Positions 49,587 through 59,300 of a stretch of DNA of 64,000 nt are shown here, piece after piece. Source of the DNA: Physella acuta (lineage: Eukaryota; Mollusca; Gastropoda; Physidae). Location: contig NW_026731614.1 of the NCBI RefSeq assembly GCF_028476545.1, positions 181,501-245,500 on the forward strand, in the 5' to 3' direction. A program made the translations under genes and the position numbers. The notes under the pieces were generated by a model that was given only the letters and a program-made list of their open reading frames with translations, did no database searches and was not told the origin of the DNA. Every line of letters starts with the position of its first letter. The stretch's first letter is position 1.

Positions 49587-49828
49587 TCCTAAACCATTTT
49601 CTCGCGATAATATTGAAGGTGTCTGACTCATGTTTCAGCTTGCCTTAAAGGTTCCATTCTAGTGACGGCCATTTGACGTGGGCAGACTTGGTTTAAACTT
49701 GCCCGCGATAATTTCTTTTGTACAGGAGCATATTTACTCCCCCCCCCTCCCGTCTCATAACATTATTTAAAGATTCACATTGGGAAAAGCTACTAACTAA
49801 CGTATTCAAATATCTAAATAGTTGATTG
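49587..49828. other. Unannotated spacer
   Basis: C run at 49740-49748. No gene. Confidence 0.5.
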
Positions 49829-50003
49829 GGACGGCGTTGCCTAGCGGTAGAGCGCTAGACTGCTAACCCTATAATTTCGAGTTCGAATCCTTGTTAGTGA
49901 GTCCACCCAGCTCTTTAAGGAAAGTAACGGCTGCTGGGCATAGTGCTGACCACATTATCTCTGTATATGCCGAGGTCAAGAAATATATGAACTCCACTTT
50001 TAC
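49829..50003 (+). mobile_element. SINE family A, truncated
   Basis: tRNA-like head ggcgttgcctagcggtagag (box A) and cgagttcgaatccttg (box B), then the family body up to tgccgaggtcaagaaatat. It is cut off where a C-rich repeat element begins. Confidence 0.75.
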
Positions 50004-50255
50004 CCGGGGACAAACTTTCGATTTGCACCCCCCCCCCTCAAACTTTCGATTTGCACCCCCCTCAAACTTTCGATTTGCACCCCCCCCCCCCTCAAACTTT
50101 CGATTTGCACCCCCCCCCCCCTCAAACTTTCGATTTGCACCCCCCCCCTTCAAACTTTCGATTTGCACCCCCCCTCATACTTTTTATATATACCGAGGGG
50201 TCTATGGGGGGGAGGGGGTTATGACCCCCCCTAACCCCCCCTGCCTACGCCACTG
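50004..50255. mobile_element. C-rich MITE related to family B
   Basis: Six tandem copies of ctcaaactttcgatttgcac joined by C runs, the same segment as in family B copies, then an end reading gcctacgccactg. The left end was not defined because it runs into the SINE. Confidence 0.6.
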
Positions 50256-51138
50256 GTAGTAGTCGTCCCCCCCCCCCCTCATGAACATAAACCTTAAATT
50301 AGGGCCTATCGAATGCTTAAACTAAGTTGAACTTAATCCGATGTTATTCGTTACCCAGAAGACCGCGGGTTGGTGATCGATGTGCCAGGACTTGTCAAAA
50401 AGTCAGCCAAAATAGAGTTTGCCAGTTGAGCTGTCTGCCCTGATTTAATCACCTGGACAGGTACAACAAAAGACGAGGGTTGGAGGATACATTTGTTTTT
50501 GTAACGGTTACCCAAACAGCGTTTGACTTGTCGTGTTTTTTTTTTATTCTGGTTGTGTCTGCGTCTTTCAAAAGTTGTCAAACATTGCTAAGTTTGTGTA
50601 CAGTTATGAGGCGGGCGTTGTATGTACTCAATGGCACCAGCAGTAGTCTTAACCCAGACACAAATAGATTTCAAACTCTCCACACCCTATAACAACTCAA
50701 TCATAGGAATCAATCTTTTTTTATCCCTCTCCCCCCACCCCTCCCAACAACATTTTTTATTAACAAATCTCGCCTCTTTCGGGGGTATTCCCAAAGCATT
50801 TATTTTTACCGATTCCCTTCAAGAAGTGAACTCTTTATTTACACGCTGCTTGTTCGAATAGCATTTATTTGCCCGTGTTATCAAAACTTTGTGCTTTTAA
50901 TGCGGCGTCAAGTTATTGCTGTTCTTATCAGCGCCGTGCATTATCGGTTACCGGGGTCTTGTTAGCTTTGTGCAGGGGACGCAATCGCTTCTTGCGGGCT
51001 GCGGCAGAAGAAAATCTACAACGCTGTTATTGATAGATTGCTTGATGACTCAAAGACTGGATTGGTGGTGGTGGGGGGGGGGGGGGGGGTGATTCTCAGC
51101 GTGGGGCGAACTTTGGTCCACAGGGCACAAATCTCGCA
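50256..51138. other. Unannotated spacer
   Basis: C run at 50266-50278 and G run at 51071-51089. The short open frames have no gene-like features. Confidence 0.5.
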
Positions 51139-51413
51139 CGGTGCCGGATTAACAGGTAGGAGCCCATGGCCCTAATAAGAGGCCCTTGTCGTGTTATTTT
51201 TTTAAACATGATATTGAACATTGCGGATTCAATTAACCAATACATTATACTCTAACTATCCAATCGGCCCCTACCTTCGGAGTGCTTGAGGCCCAAATTG
51301 GAATTGATGTGACACATCAGCAGAGAAGATAAAAATCTTATTAAAAAATTAGGCTAATGTAATCTGTTATTTCAAGATAATTCTTGTAATAATCTACCCC
51401 CCCCCCCCCACCC
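51139..51413. mobile_element. Possible hAT-like left end relic
   Basis: Begins with ggtgccggattaacaggtag, resembling CAGTGCCGGATTAA-type hAT ends, and is followed by ggagcccatggccc. No matching right end found. Confidence 0.35.
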
Positions 51414-52430
51414 TAGGGGCGAAACTACCATGCCGCCAGACCCCGCAATGTGAGGGGGAAGTAGGGCAAGCCGTTTAGGGGCCCAATGCCGACAACAATA
51501 AAAGACAAGTCATTTTTTTTCGTGCACATTGAGAGTGGTTTTGTAAAAAAAGAAAACAGGTCTACTATAGCAGTGATCGTTCTACTGTAACTAACACACA
51601 CAGAAAAAAAATATGTTTATAATCTACATGAGCTGTAGTTTGAAAGATAGGCAAACGTTCATACTACTCCGAAGACTTATTGCCCTTCTTTAAATAGTCC
51701 AATAGGGGTACCCATAGGGGTCGTCCATAAATGACGTCACACTCGTAGGAGGGAGGGGGTCCGTAATTTTGTGACGTTGTGTGATGAGGGGGAGGGAGGG
51801 TTCAGATGGTGTGACGTCACTTTTTTGCATTATAAAAAAGCAATGTTAGAAAACGAGTTTTAGCCGTTATTTCGCGTTTTCGAAAATAGTTTTGATAAAT
51901 TGTAATAGGAATTGATCAAAATACTCTATGTTGGCAGAGTTCTGACAAGATTTTGGAAAAATATCGATGTTTTAAGAAAAATTCAACAGCAATTTTGAGG
52001 GGGGGGGGGTTGTAGGCTGAGGTGTGGCGTCATTTTAGGGGGGGGGTCTGGCTTTTTTGTGATGACGTGTGACTGAGGGGAGGGGGGGGGGAGCTAAAAA
52101 TCGTCAAAAAAAGCGTGATGTCATTTATGGATGACCCCATAAACCTCCTTTAAATAGTTTTGTACTAAGTAAATTAAAATGCAATTGCTTCTCTTAATTG
52201 TTATTCAAATAAAAAAAATAGTAAAGAGTAGCATCGATATAAAAATGATTTTATTCAAAATTAATAAAAATATTTTTTATAAATCATAAAAATAAACAGA
52301 ACGCAAGAAACAATTACACAAATCAAGCTATTTTTTATAAAAAAAAAATTGGAGAATAAAATAAATGCTTCTCATTTAGACCAAGATTTGCTTAAACATC
52401 TTAAACTGACCACTCCATCCCCCCCCCCCC
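51414..52430. mobile_element. Second copy of the 15161 hAT-like element, interrupted
   Basis: Reading + here matches the reverse complement of 15161-16041: (t)aggggcgaaacta at the start, gccgccagaccccgcaatg, aggcaaacgttca, then after an inserted element ttaaatagttttgtactaa and gcaattgcttctct. The far end is lost near a C run at 52419-52438. It is more diverged than the first copy. Confidence 0.75.
51717..52138. mobile_element. 422-bp GGGGTCGTCC inverted-repeat element
   Basis: Terminal inverted repeats GGGGTCGTCCATAAATGAC and GTCATTTATGGATGACCCC, flanked by ata on both sides (51714-51716, 52139-52141). The interior is non-coding with G runs. The short A/T duplication and GGGG ends fit a Harbinger/ISL2EU-type MITE. 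It is inserted cleanly into the element at 51414-52430. Confidence 0.85.
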
Positions 52431-52755
52431 CCCCCCCTCCCCGCCTTGTTACGTATCTGTTGAAAAAAGAACGGAGTAAACACGGACCAAAGTGCACGTA
52501 ACAAATAAATTGCACCAACTTAAGCGATTATAACGTTTCATCAATAAAGAATCAAATACCACGTGACGTGTACATGGACCAATCAATCACCGTGGAAGAC
52601 CATGCGGCTAAAATTACGTCAGAACTCCACACGCCCATCGAGTTACCTGCTCTTCTTTATCGTTTAGTGGGAAAATTTGTTTTTAATATTTCGATGATTG
52701 TGCTTTTTTTATAGCCAGACATAATTTTAGTTATGTTCAACTAAAATTTTGGGAT
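52431..52755. other. Unannotated spacer
   Basis: Unique sequence, AT-rich. No gene. Confidence 0.5.
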
Positions 52756-53695
52756 TTGTAGCTTGGCTTGGAGTAGGTCATATTTTAGTTGAGTGGAGCA
52801 GGTCATATTTTAGTTGAGTGGAGCAGGTCGTGTTTTAGTTGAGTGGAGCAGGTCATATTTTAGTTGAGTGGAGCAGATCATATTTTGTTTTAAGGGGAGC
52901 AGGTCATATTTAGTTGAGTGGAGCAGGTATATTTTAGTTGAGTGGAGCAGGTCATATTTTAGTTGAGTGGAGCAGGTCATATTTTAGTTGAGTGGAGCAG
53001 GTCGTATTTTAGTTGAGTGAAGCAGGTCATATTTTAGTTGAGTGGAGCAGGTCATATTTTAGTTGAGTGGAGCAGGTCATATTTTAGTTGAGTGGAGCAG
53101 GTCATATTTTAGTTGAGTGAAGCAGGTCATATTTTAATTGAGTGGAGCAGGTCATATTTTAGTTGAGTGGAGCAGGTCATATTTTAGTTGAGTGGAGCAG
53201 GTCATATTTTAGTTGAGTGGAGCAGGTCATATTTTAGTTGAGTGAAGCAGGTCATATTTTAATTGAGTGGAGCAGGTCATATTTTAGTTGAGTGGAGCAG
53301 GTCATATTTTAGTTGAGTGGATCAGGTCATATTTTAGTTGAGTGGAGCAGGTCATATTTTAGTTGAGTGGAGCAGGTCATATTTTAGTTGAGTGGAGCAG
53401 GTCATATTTTAGTTGAGTGGAGCAGGTCATATTTTAGTTGAGTGGAGCAGGTCATATTTCAGTTGAGTGGAGCAGGTCATATTTTAGTTGAGTGGAGCAG
53501 GTCATATTTTAGTTGAGTGGAGCAGGTCATATTTTAGTTGAGTGGAGCAGGTCATATTTTAGTTGAGTAGAGCAGGTCATATTTTAGTTGAGTGGAGCAG
53601 GTCATATTTTAGTTGAGTGGAGCAGGTCATATTTCAGTTGAGTGGAGCAGGGCATATTTGAGTGGAGCAGGTTATATTTTAGTTGAGTGGAGCAG
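52756..53695. repeat. Minisatellite, 25 bp x ~37
   Basis: Core agtggagcaggtcatatttt + agttg, very homogeneous with single-base variants. Unit is not a multiple of three. Confidence 0.97.
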
Positions 53696-53810
53696 ATACA
53701 ATTTTTACTGGAGGTAGGTTGTTGCAGGAAATAAAATGTTGTCATACCGCTTCAAGCTCAGGTAAAGGGAAATAAGCATAAAATTGTGGGAAGATTCCTT
53801 TACTCTAAAG

Positions 53811-54609
53811 CAGGGGTCTCCAAACTTTTCAGCCCGAGGGCCGCATTTACTATCAATTATTGGTTCGGGGGCCAGAGTGTCTTTCATGCATCTTGGGGTG
53901 GCGGTGTCCCCGTGCCCCCCCCCCCCCATCCCCAACGAAATATAATTGATATAGAAATATATACACAGTTTAAATGCACCCCCAAGGAGAAAAAATCTGA
54001 AAGAAACACTGTCGGGGGCCGACAACACACTCGAGGTCCAAGTTTGTTCACCTTGGGGCAAACACAAAAACCCACCCGCCATTTTTTGAACTTGTCTCTA
54101 AGGAAGTCATTTGCTTGCTATTCAATGACCTCCATCTGCAGTTCATCTGGAAAGTGAAAAAGTCTCACTTCTTCTGCGTTTGAATCCTTGTCAGAAAACC
54201 GCTACTGAAACTGCAGCTGGAGGTCTTTGATGATCTCGCATGCAAATGATGTGGGGAACTCAGCTGTTGCTTCAGCCATGAAGACCTTGCACTGCTGAAA
54301 GTGGGTCAATTTGTTGCCCTGTACTTGTTCCAAAAACATGGAACAGCTGTCCAGCGAATTGCGAAAATTGCAAAACTTGTTAGAAGTTTTCACTATTTGA
54401 GTCATAATGTTTTTTTCATTAATGTCTGCAACACGGAGGGCAATGGTATTTGCATCCAAAGCTGCATTTTAAAATTGTTTTGAATTTTCCGGGCAAAGTT
54501 CCACAGCCACTTCTAACAAACATTTTTTTTCCGAGGACAAAAAGATCACCGCGGGCCGGATGAGAGGACCTCACGGGCCGCATCCGGCCCGTGGGCCGTA
54601 GTTTGGGAT
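53811..54609 (-). mobile_element. hAT DNA transposon remnant
   Basis: The left end caggggtctccaaacttttc and the right-end region catccggcccgtgggccgta + gtttggga are the ends of a well-known hAT group. On the minus strand, 54459-54050 encodes transposase fragments with FRNSLDSCSMFLEQVQGNKL, THFQQCKVFMAEATAEFP and FPDELQMEVIE, like the middle of ZBED5/GTF2IRD2-type hAT transposases, with a stop after MEVIE. Most of the transposase gene is missing. A family A MITE is inserted at 53873-54011. Confidence 0.8.
53873..54011. mobile_element. hAT-like MITE, family A, nested in the hAT remnant
   Basis: Starts CAGAGTGTCTTTCATGCAT and ends CTGAAAGAAACACTG, with a perfect 8-bp duplication tcgggggc at 53865-53872 and 54012-54019. 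The core includes tgatatagaaatatata. Confidence 0.9.
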
Positions 54610-54736
54610 GAAAAATATACTTTTTATAATTTTTTTCCGCTCGAATAATAGTACCAGCTTTAAAAGTTTCAAATACCATACACTTATTTTAACTTTCGTA
54701 TAAATGAATTATATCATCTGAATAAAAGTGTGGCGG

Positions 54737-54853
54737 TTTATACCAAGGCCCTACCCCAACGAAATTTTAAAAATCTATAATTAATATAGAAAATGCATAC
54801 TTTGCCAACCTCCGACCCATTCATGCCCGAAAAAATATCAGAAAGAAACCCTG
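54737..54853. mobile_element. hAT-like MITE, family A, 5'-truncated
   Basis: Has ccccaacgaaat, taatatagaaaatgcatact and the end cagaaagaaaccctg. No left inverted repeat. Confidence 0.55.
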
Positions 54854-55084
54854 CCGCGGATAAAAAATATCTGAAATAAGTCCTGGATACATATACATTT
54901 GGCAAGCGATATTTTATAAGGGGAAGCAACTCTTTCACATACAGTAGGAACAAAGGTATTTGTATGGTTTACTTCCCCTGGAACCGGCTCAAAAGTGGCA
55001 GTATTTCAGACTGGTGTGAAACAGGCAATCCACATCGAAGGTTGGCATCAAAGTGCAAGGATGGAATTTTTTTTATACTTAAGT

Positions 55085-55200
55085 TAGAGTTGTCTCTCCT
55101 AGATGTGTTGCTGTCCCCAATTACTATTGAGCCTTATCTGCACAAGGGTTGGACCTGGAGGTTTTTGGTTTAGTACCATGAGCTTTACCGGCCCAGCCAT
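55085..55200 (-). mobile_element. SINE family B, partial
   Basis: gagttgtctctcctagatgt, then gctgtccccaattac and a reversed tRNA-like end catgagctttaccggcccag. Confidence 0.6.
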
Positions 55201-55295
55201 ATATGTATACATACACACACAAATAAACATACTTGGGTGGAAACTTTTTAAGGCACCCCCATGACAAAATCCTACCTTTGCCAGTCCATGGCACA

Positions 55296-55497
55296 AGTGA
55301 AGTAGAGTTTACCTGTTTCTGTAACCTTGGCTTATGAAGGCATCGTGTGGACAGAAATATGCCCAGGAGCCTTTAGCTTCCTGAACAACAGTCAGGTATC
55401 CATCAGAGCTGGGTGGACCAGGGACATTTACAGATGGATTCAAACTCGACTTTTGGGTTAGCAGTGGTATGCTCTATAATTTGACCACACTGTCACA
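55296..55497 (-). mobile_element. SINE family A, near-complete reversed copy
   Basis: Tail gaagtagagtttacctgttt, body catcagagctgggtggacca, then reversed tRNA head with attcaaactcgac (box B) and gctctataatttgaccacac (box A). Confidence 0.72.
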
Positions 55498-56325
55498 TTA
55501 GACAGGAGACTATTTGGATCAGTTGCACAAGAAACTATCCTTAAAACTGTTTACAAATGATCTATTAAGGAAACAAAATGTCTTTAATAATACAGTGTTT
55601 ATTATTGAAATGAAAGTAGCTTACAATTGCTTAGAGTACTTTTATCACAGTGAGGTTCAATGTGTATTTTTAATGTAATCAATGGGTAATATCAGTTTAA
55701 ATAATACTATAGAATTTTTCAATATCAATAATGTATTTGTAATATTTTCAATATCAATAATGTATTTGTAATAAAAATAAATTATTTAAAAATTTCAAAG
55801 TGTTTACATAAATAAAGTTCTTTTTAATATAAATAAACCTATTTACATTTCTCAAAACAATGAAAGACCTGTAAGGCAAATAATTTTTTTTTCAATTGTA
55901 AGAAAAAAAAAAAAGATTATGACCAGATTAGAACCCCCGTCACCTCCCTAGCCTGCTATAAGATTTAAAAGTGCCAGATAAATTTCTGTCAACAACTAAA
56001 TAAAACATCAACCACTACAAAAGAAAACTTCACTCAAAGATTCTCCCCAGCTTCTCTACCCATACGTATATTATACAACAAAATCACAAAATGCACTTAT
56101 GGCCACCTACACATATTTTACAGAACATTTTTACAGAATGATTATATACACTTATGAACTAACAAAAATCGCTAAGCTAAATCAAGCTTGCTTAATTTTA
56201 CACCAAAAGCTTTCAATAAAATTAACAAAAGTTTAAACTGGTGTTAGTTGTTCTATCATCATTGCCATGATTCCCTATGTACAAAGTAAAGTAAGTAAAG
56301 TTACCTCATTGGACCAGGCAATCCA
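55498..56325. other. 3' flank / probable 3' UTR side of gene 2
   Basis: AT-rich sequence with no exon seen. Candidate poly(A) signal for the minus-strand gene at 55598-55603. Confidence 0.5.
55598..55603 (-). terminator. Candidate poly(A) signal of gene 2
   Basis: TTTATT on +, AATAAA on the minus strand; the first canonical signal I found after the gene 2 stop codon, about 790 bp downstream. Confidence 0.3.
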
Positions 56326-56395
56326 CCAGTCAGATGAAGTAGAGTTCCCCTGTTTCTATGACCTCAGCGTATGTAGTGATTATGTGGTTCTATTT
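56326..56395 (+). mobile_element. SINE family A tail at the end of gene 2
   Basis: On + it reads gatgaagtagagttcccctg, then tatgacctcagcgtatgtag and attatgtggttcta, matching the reversed family A tail. Its edge overlaps the gene 2 stop codon. Strand is given relative to the tail as read on +; the element itself is in minus orientation like the other reversed copies. Confidence 0.65.
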
Positions 56396-59300
56396 CCTCC
56401 TCAATTTTTTTGGGTTTGGTGACCTAGGAATTCTGGATTTTCTTGAGGTTATGGATGATTCTGGATTACAATCCTTATAAGTCTTAGTGATATCTACGAT
56501 GATTTGGATGGGATAGCTAGAGTGTTCCTGTATTTTAGTCTTGTGTCTCTTGACCTTCAATATACCAGCCTGCACTTTTTCTACCCTGTTATTCAGTGCA
56601 CCAGTATTCTCATTATCTCCCTTAGAATTCAGTGCACCAGTCTTCTCATTATCTCCCTTAGAATTCAGCGCACCAGCCTTCTCATTATCTCCCTTAGAAT
56701 TCAGTACACTAGTCTTATCATTTTCTCCCTTGTTATTAAGTGCACCAGTCTTCTCATTATCTCCCTTAGAATTCAGTGCACTAGTCTTTCCGTTATCTCT
56801 CTTAGAATTAAGTGCACTGGTCTTCTCATTATCTCCATTGCTATTAAGTGCACCAGTCTTCTCATTATCTCCCTTAGAATTCAGTGCACTAGTCTTCCCG
56901 TTATCTACTTTGTTATTAAGTGCACCAGTCTTCTTATTATCTCCCTTAGAATTCAGTGCACTAGTCTTCTCATTATCTCCCTTGTTATTAAGTGCAGGAG
57001 CCTGAAATATACCTCTGTGGTGGCCACTAGAAGTATACTTGTTACTGCTGGACAGGTCTAGGGTACCCTTTGGTGTCAACAGACTGTCAATGTTCAACAG
57101 TAAAACTTTACAGACTTTGGGCATGAAGAGTTTCTCAGGCTTCTGCTTGTTGCTAGATTTTAGGGACAACCTCCTCTTTTTGGATGTGCTGTGACTGGAA
57201 ACTTCTATGTGACTGACAGGCACTGTGCTGTGACTGGAAACTTCTATGTGACTGACAGGCACTGTGCTGTGACTGGAAACTTCTATGTGACTGACAGGCA
57301 CTGTGCTGTGACCTAGACCATCTATGTGACTGACAGGCACTGTGCTGTGACCTGGACCATCTATGTGACTGACAGGCACTGTGCTGTGACCTGGACCATC
57401 TATGTGACTGACAGGCACTGTGATGTGACCTGGACCATCTATGTGACTGACAGGCACTGTGTTGTGACCTGGACCATCTATGTGACTGACAGGCACTGTG
57501 CTGTGACCTGGACCATCTATGTAACTGACAGGCACTGTGCTGTGACCTAGACCATCTATGTGACTGACAGGCACTGTGCTGTGACCTGGACCATCTATGT
57601 GACTGACAGGCACTGTGCTGTGACCTGGACCATCTATGTGACTGACAGGCACTGTGCTGTGACCTGGACCATCTATGTGACTGACAGGCACTGTGCTGTG
57701 ACCTGGACCATCTATGTGACTGACAGGCACTGTGCTGTGACCTGGACCATCTATGTGACTGACAGGCACTGTGCTGTGACTGGAAACTTCTATGTGACTG
57801 GCAGGCACTGTGCTGTGACCTGGACCATCTACTGGCTCTATGTGACTGACAGGCACTGTGTTGTGACCTAGACCATCTATGTGACTGACAGGCACTCTGC
57901 TGTGACCTGGACCATCTATGTGACTGACAGGCACTGTGCTGTGACCTAGACCATCTATGTGACTGACAGGCACTGTGCTGTGGCCTGGACCATCTATGTG
58001 ACTGACAGGCACAGTGCTGTGACCTAGACCATCTATGTGAATGACAGGCACTGTGATGTGACCTTGATCATCTATGTGACTGACAGGCACTGTGCTATGA
58101 CTGGAAACTTCATTGTGACTGACAGGCACTGTGCTGTGACCTAGACCATCTATGTGACTGACAGGCACTGTGATGTGACCTGGACCATCTATGTGACTGA
58201 CAGGCACTGTGCTGTGACCTGGACCATCTATGTGACTGACAGGCACTGTGCTGTGACCTAGACCATCTATGTGACTGACAGGCACTGTGCTGTGACCTAG
58301 ACCATCTATGTGACTGACAGGCACTGTGTTGTGACCTGGATCATCTATGTGACTGACAGGCACTGTGCTGTGACCTGGACCATCTATGTGACTGACAGGC
58401 ACTGTGCTGTGGCCTGGACCATCTACTGGCTCTATGTGACTGACAGGCACTGTGCTGTGACCTGGACCATCTACTGCCTTTGTGTGATTGACAGTATCCA
58501 GTGAGGTTTTGGAGGTCAGTAGGTGTCTGAGAATTTTATTGCTTTCTCTATTCTCAAATCCCCTGGTACCCAAGCTTGCTTCAGATAATTTGGAACTAGA
58601 TTTTTCCTGTGGTCTTCTAGCCCCTACAGAATGCCTGCATCGCACTGGGCTGATACACTGCTCCTGTACTGTAGGTCCTAAAAATGCTTGGTTAATATTA
58701 GCCAACACAATTTTGTGGGCAGTCAACACATTACTTGGGTCAGCCAACACAGCAGCCAGTTGGTCAGTATTATGACTGTCTAGAGAGTCAGTGTTATGAC
58801 TGTCTAGTTGGTCAGTGATATGACTGTCCAGTTGGTCAGTGTTATGACTGTCTAGAGAGTCAGTGTTATGACTGTCTAGTTGGTCAGCGTTATGACTGTT
58901 CAGTTGGTCAGTGTTATGACTGTCCAGTTGGTCAGTGTTATAACTGTCTAGAGAGTCAGTGTTATAGCTGTCTAGTTGGTCAGTGTTATGACTGTCTAGA
59001 GAGTCAGTATTATAGCTGTCTAGTTGGTCAGTGTTATGACTGTCTAGAGAGTCAGTATTATAGCTGTCTAGTTGTTCAGTGTTAGGGCTGTAAAGAGAGT
59101 AAGTGTAATGACTATCTGGATAGTCAGTATTATGACTTTTCAGAGAGTCAGTGTAATAACTGCCCAGATAGTCAGTATTATGACTGTCCAGATACTCAGT
59201 GTAAATACTGTCCAGTTGGTCAGGGTTATGACTGTCCAAAGAGTCAGTGTAAAAACTGTCTAGCAGGTCAGTTATATGACTGTCCAGTTGGTCAGTGTTA

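Noticed and set aside
53705-54157. Host gene in 53.7-54.2 kb
   Set aside because: The open frames span a MITE and a hAT remnant; only the minus-strand transposase fragment is meaningful.
57326-58504. Plus-strand open frames opposite gene 2
   Set aside because: Shadow frames of the 39-bp coding repeat; the minus frame alone is continuous and joins other exons.
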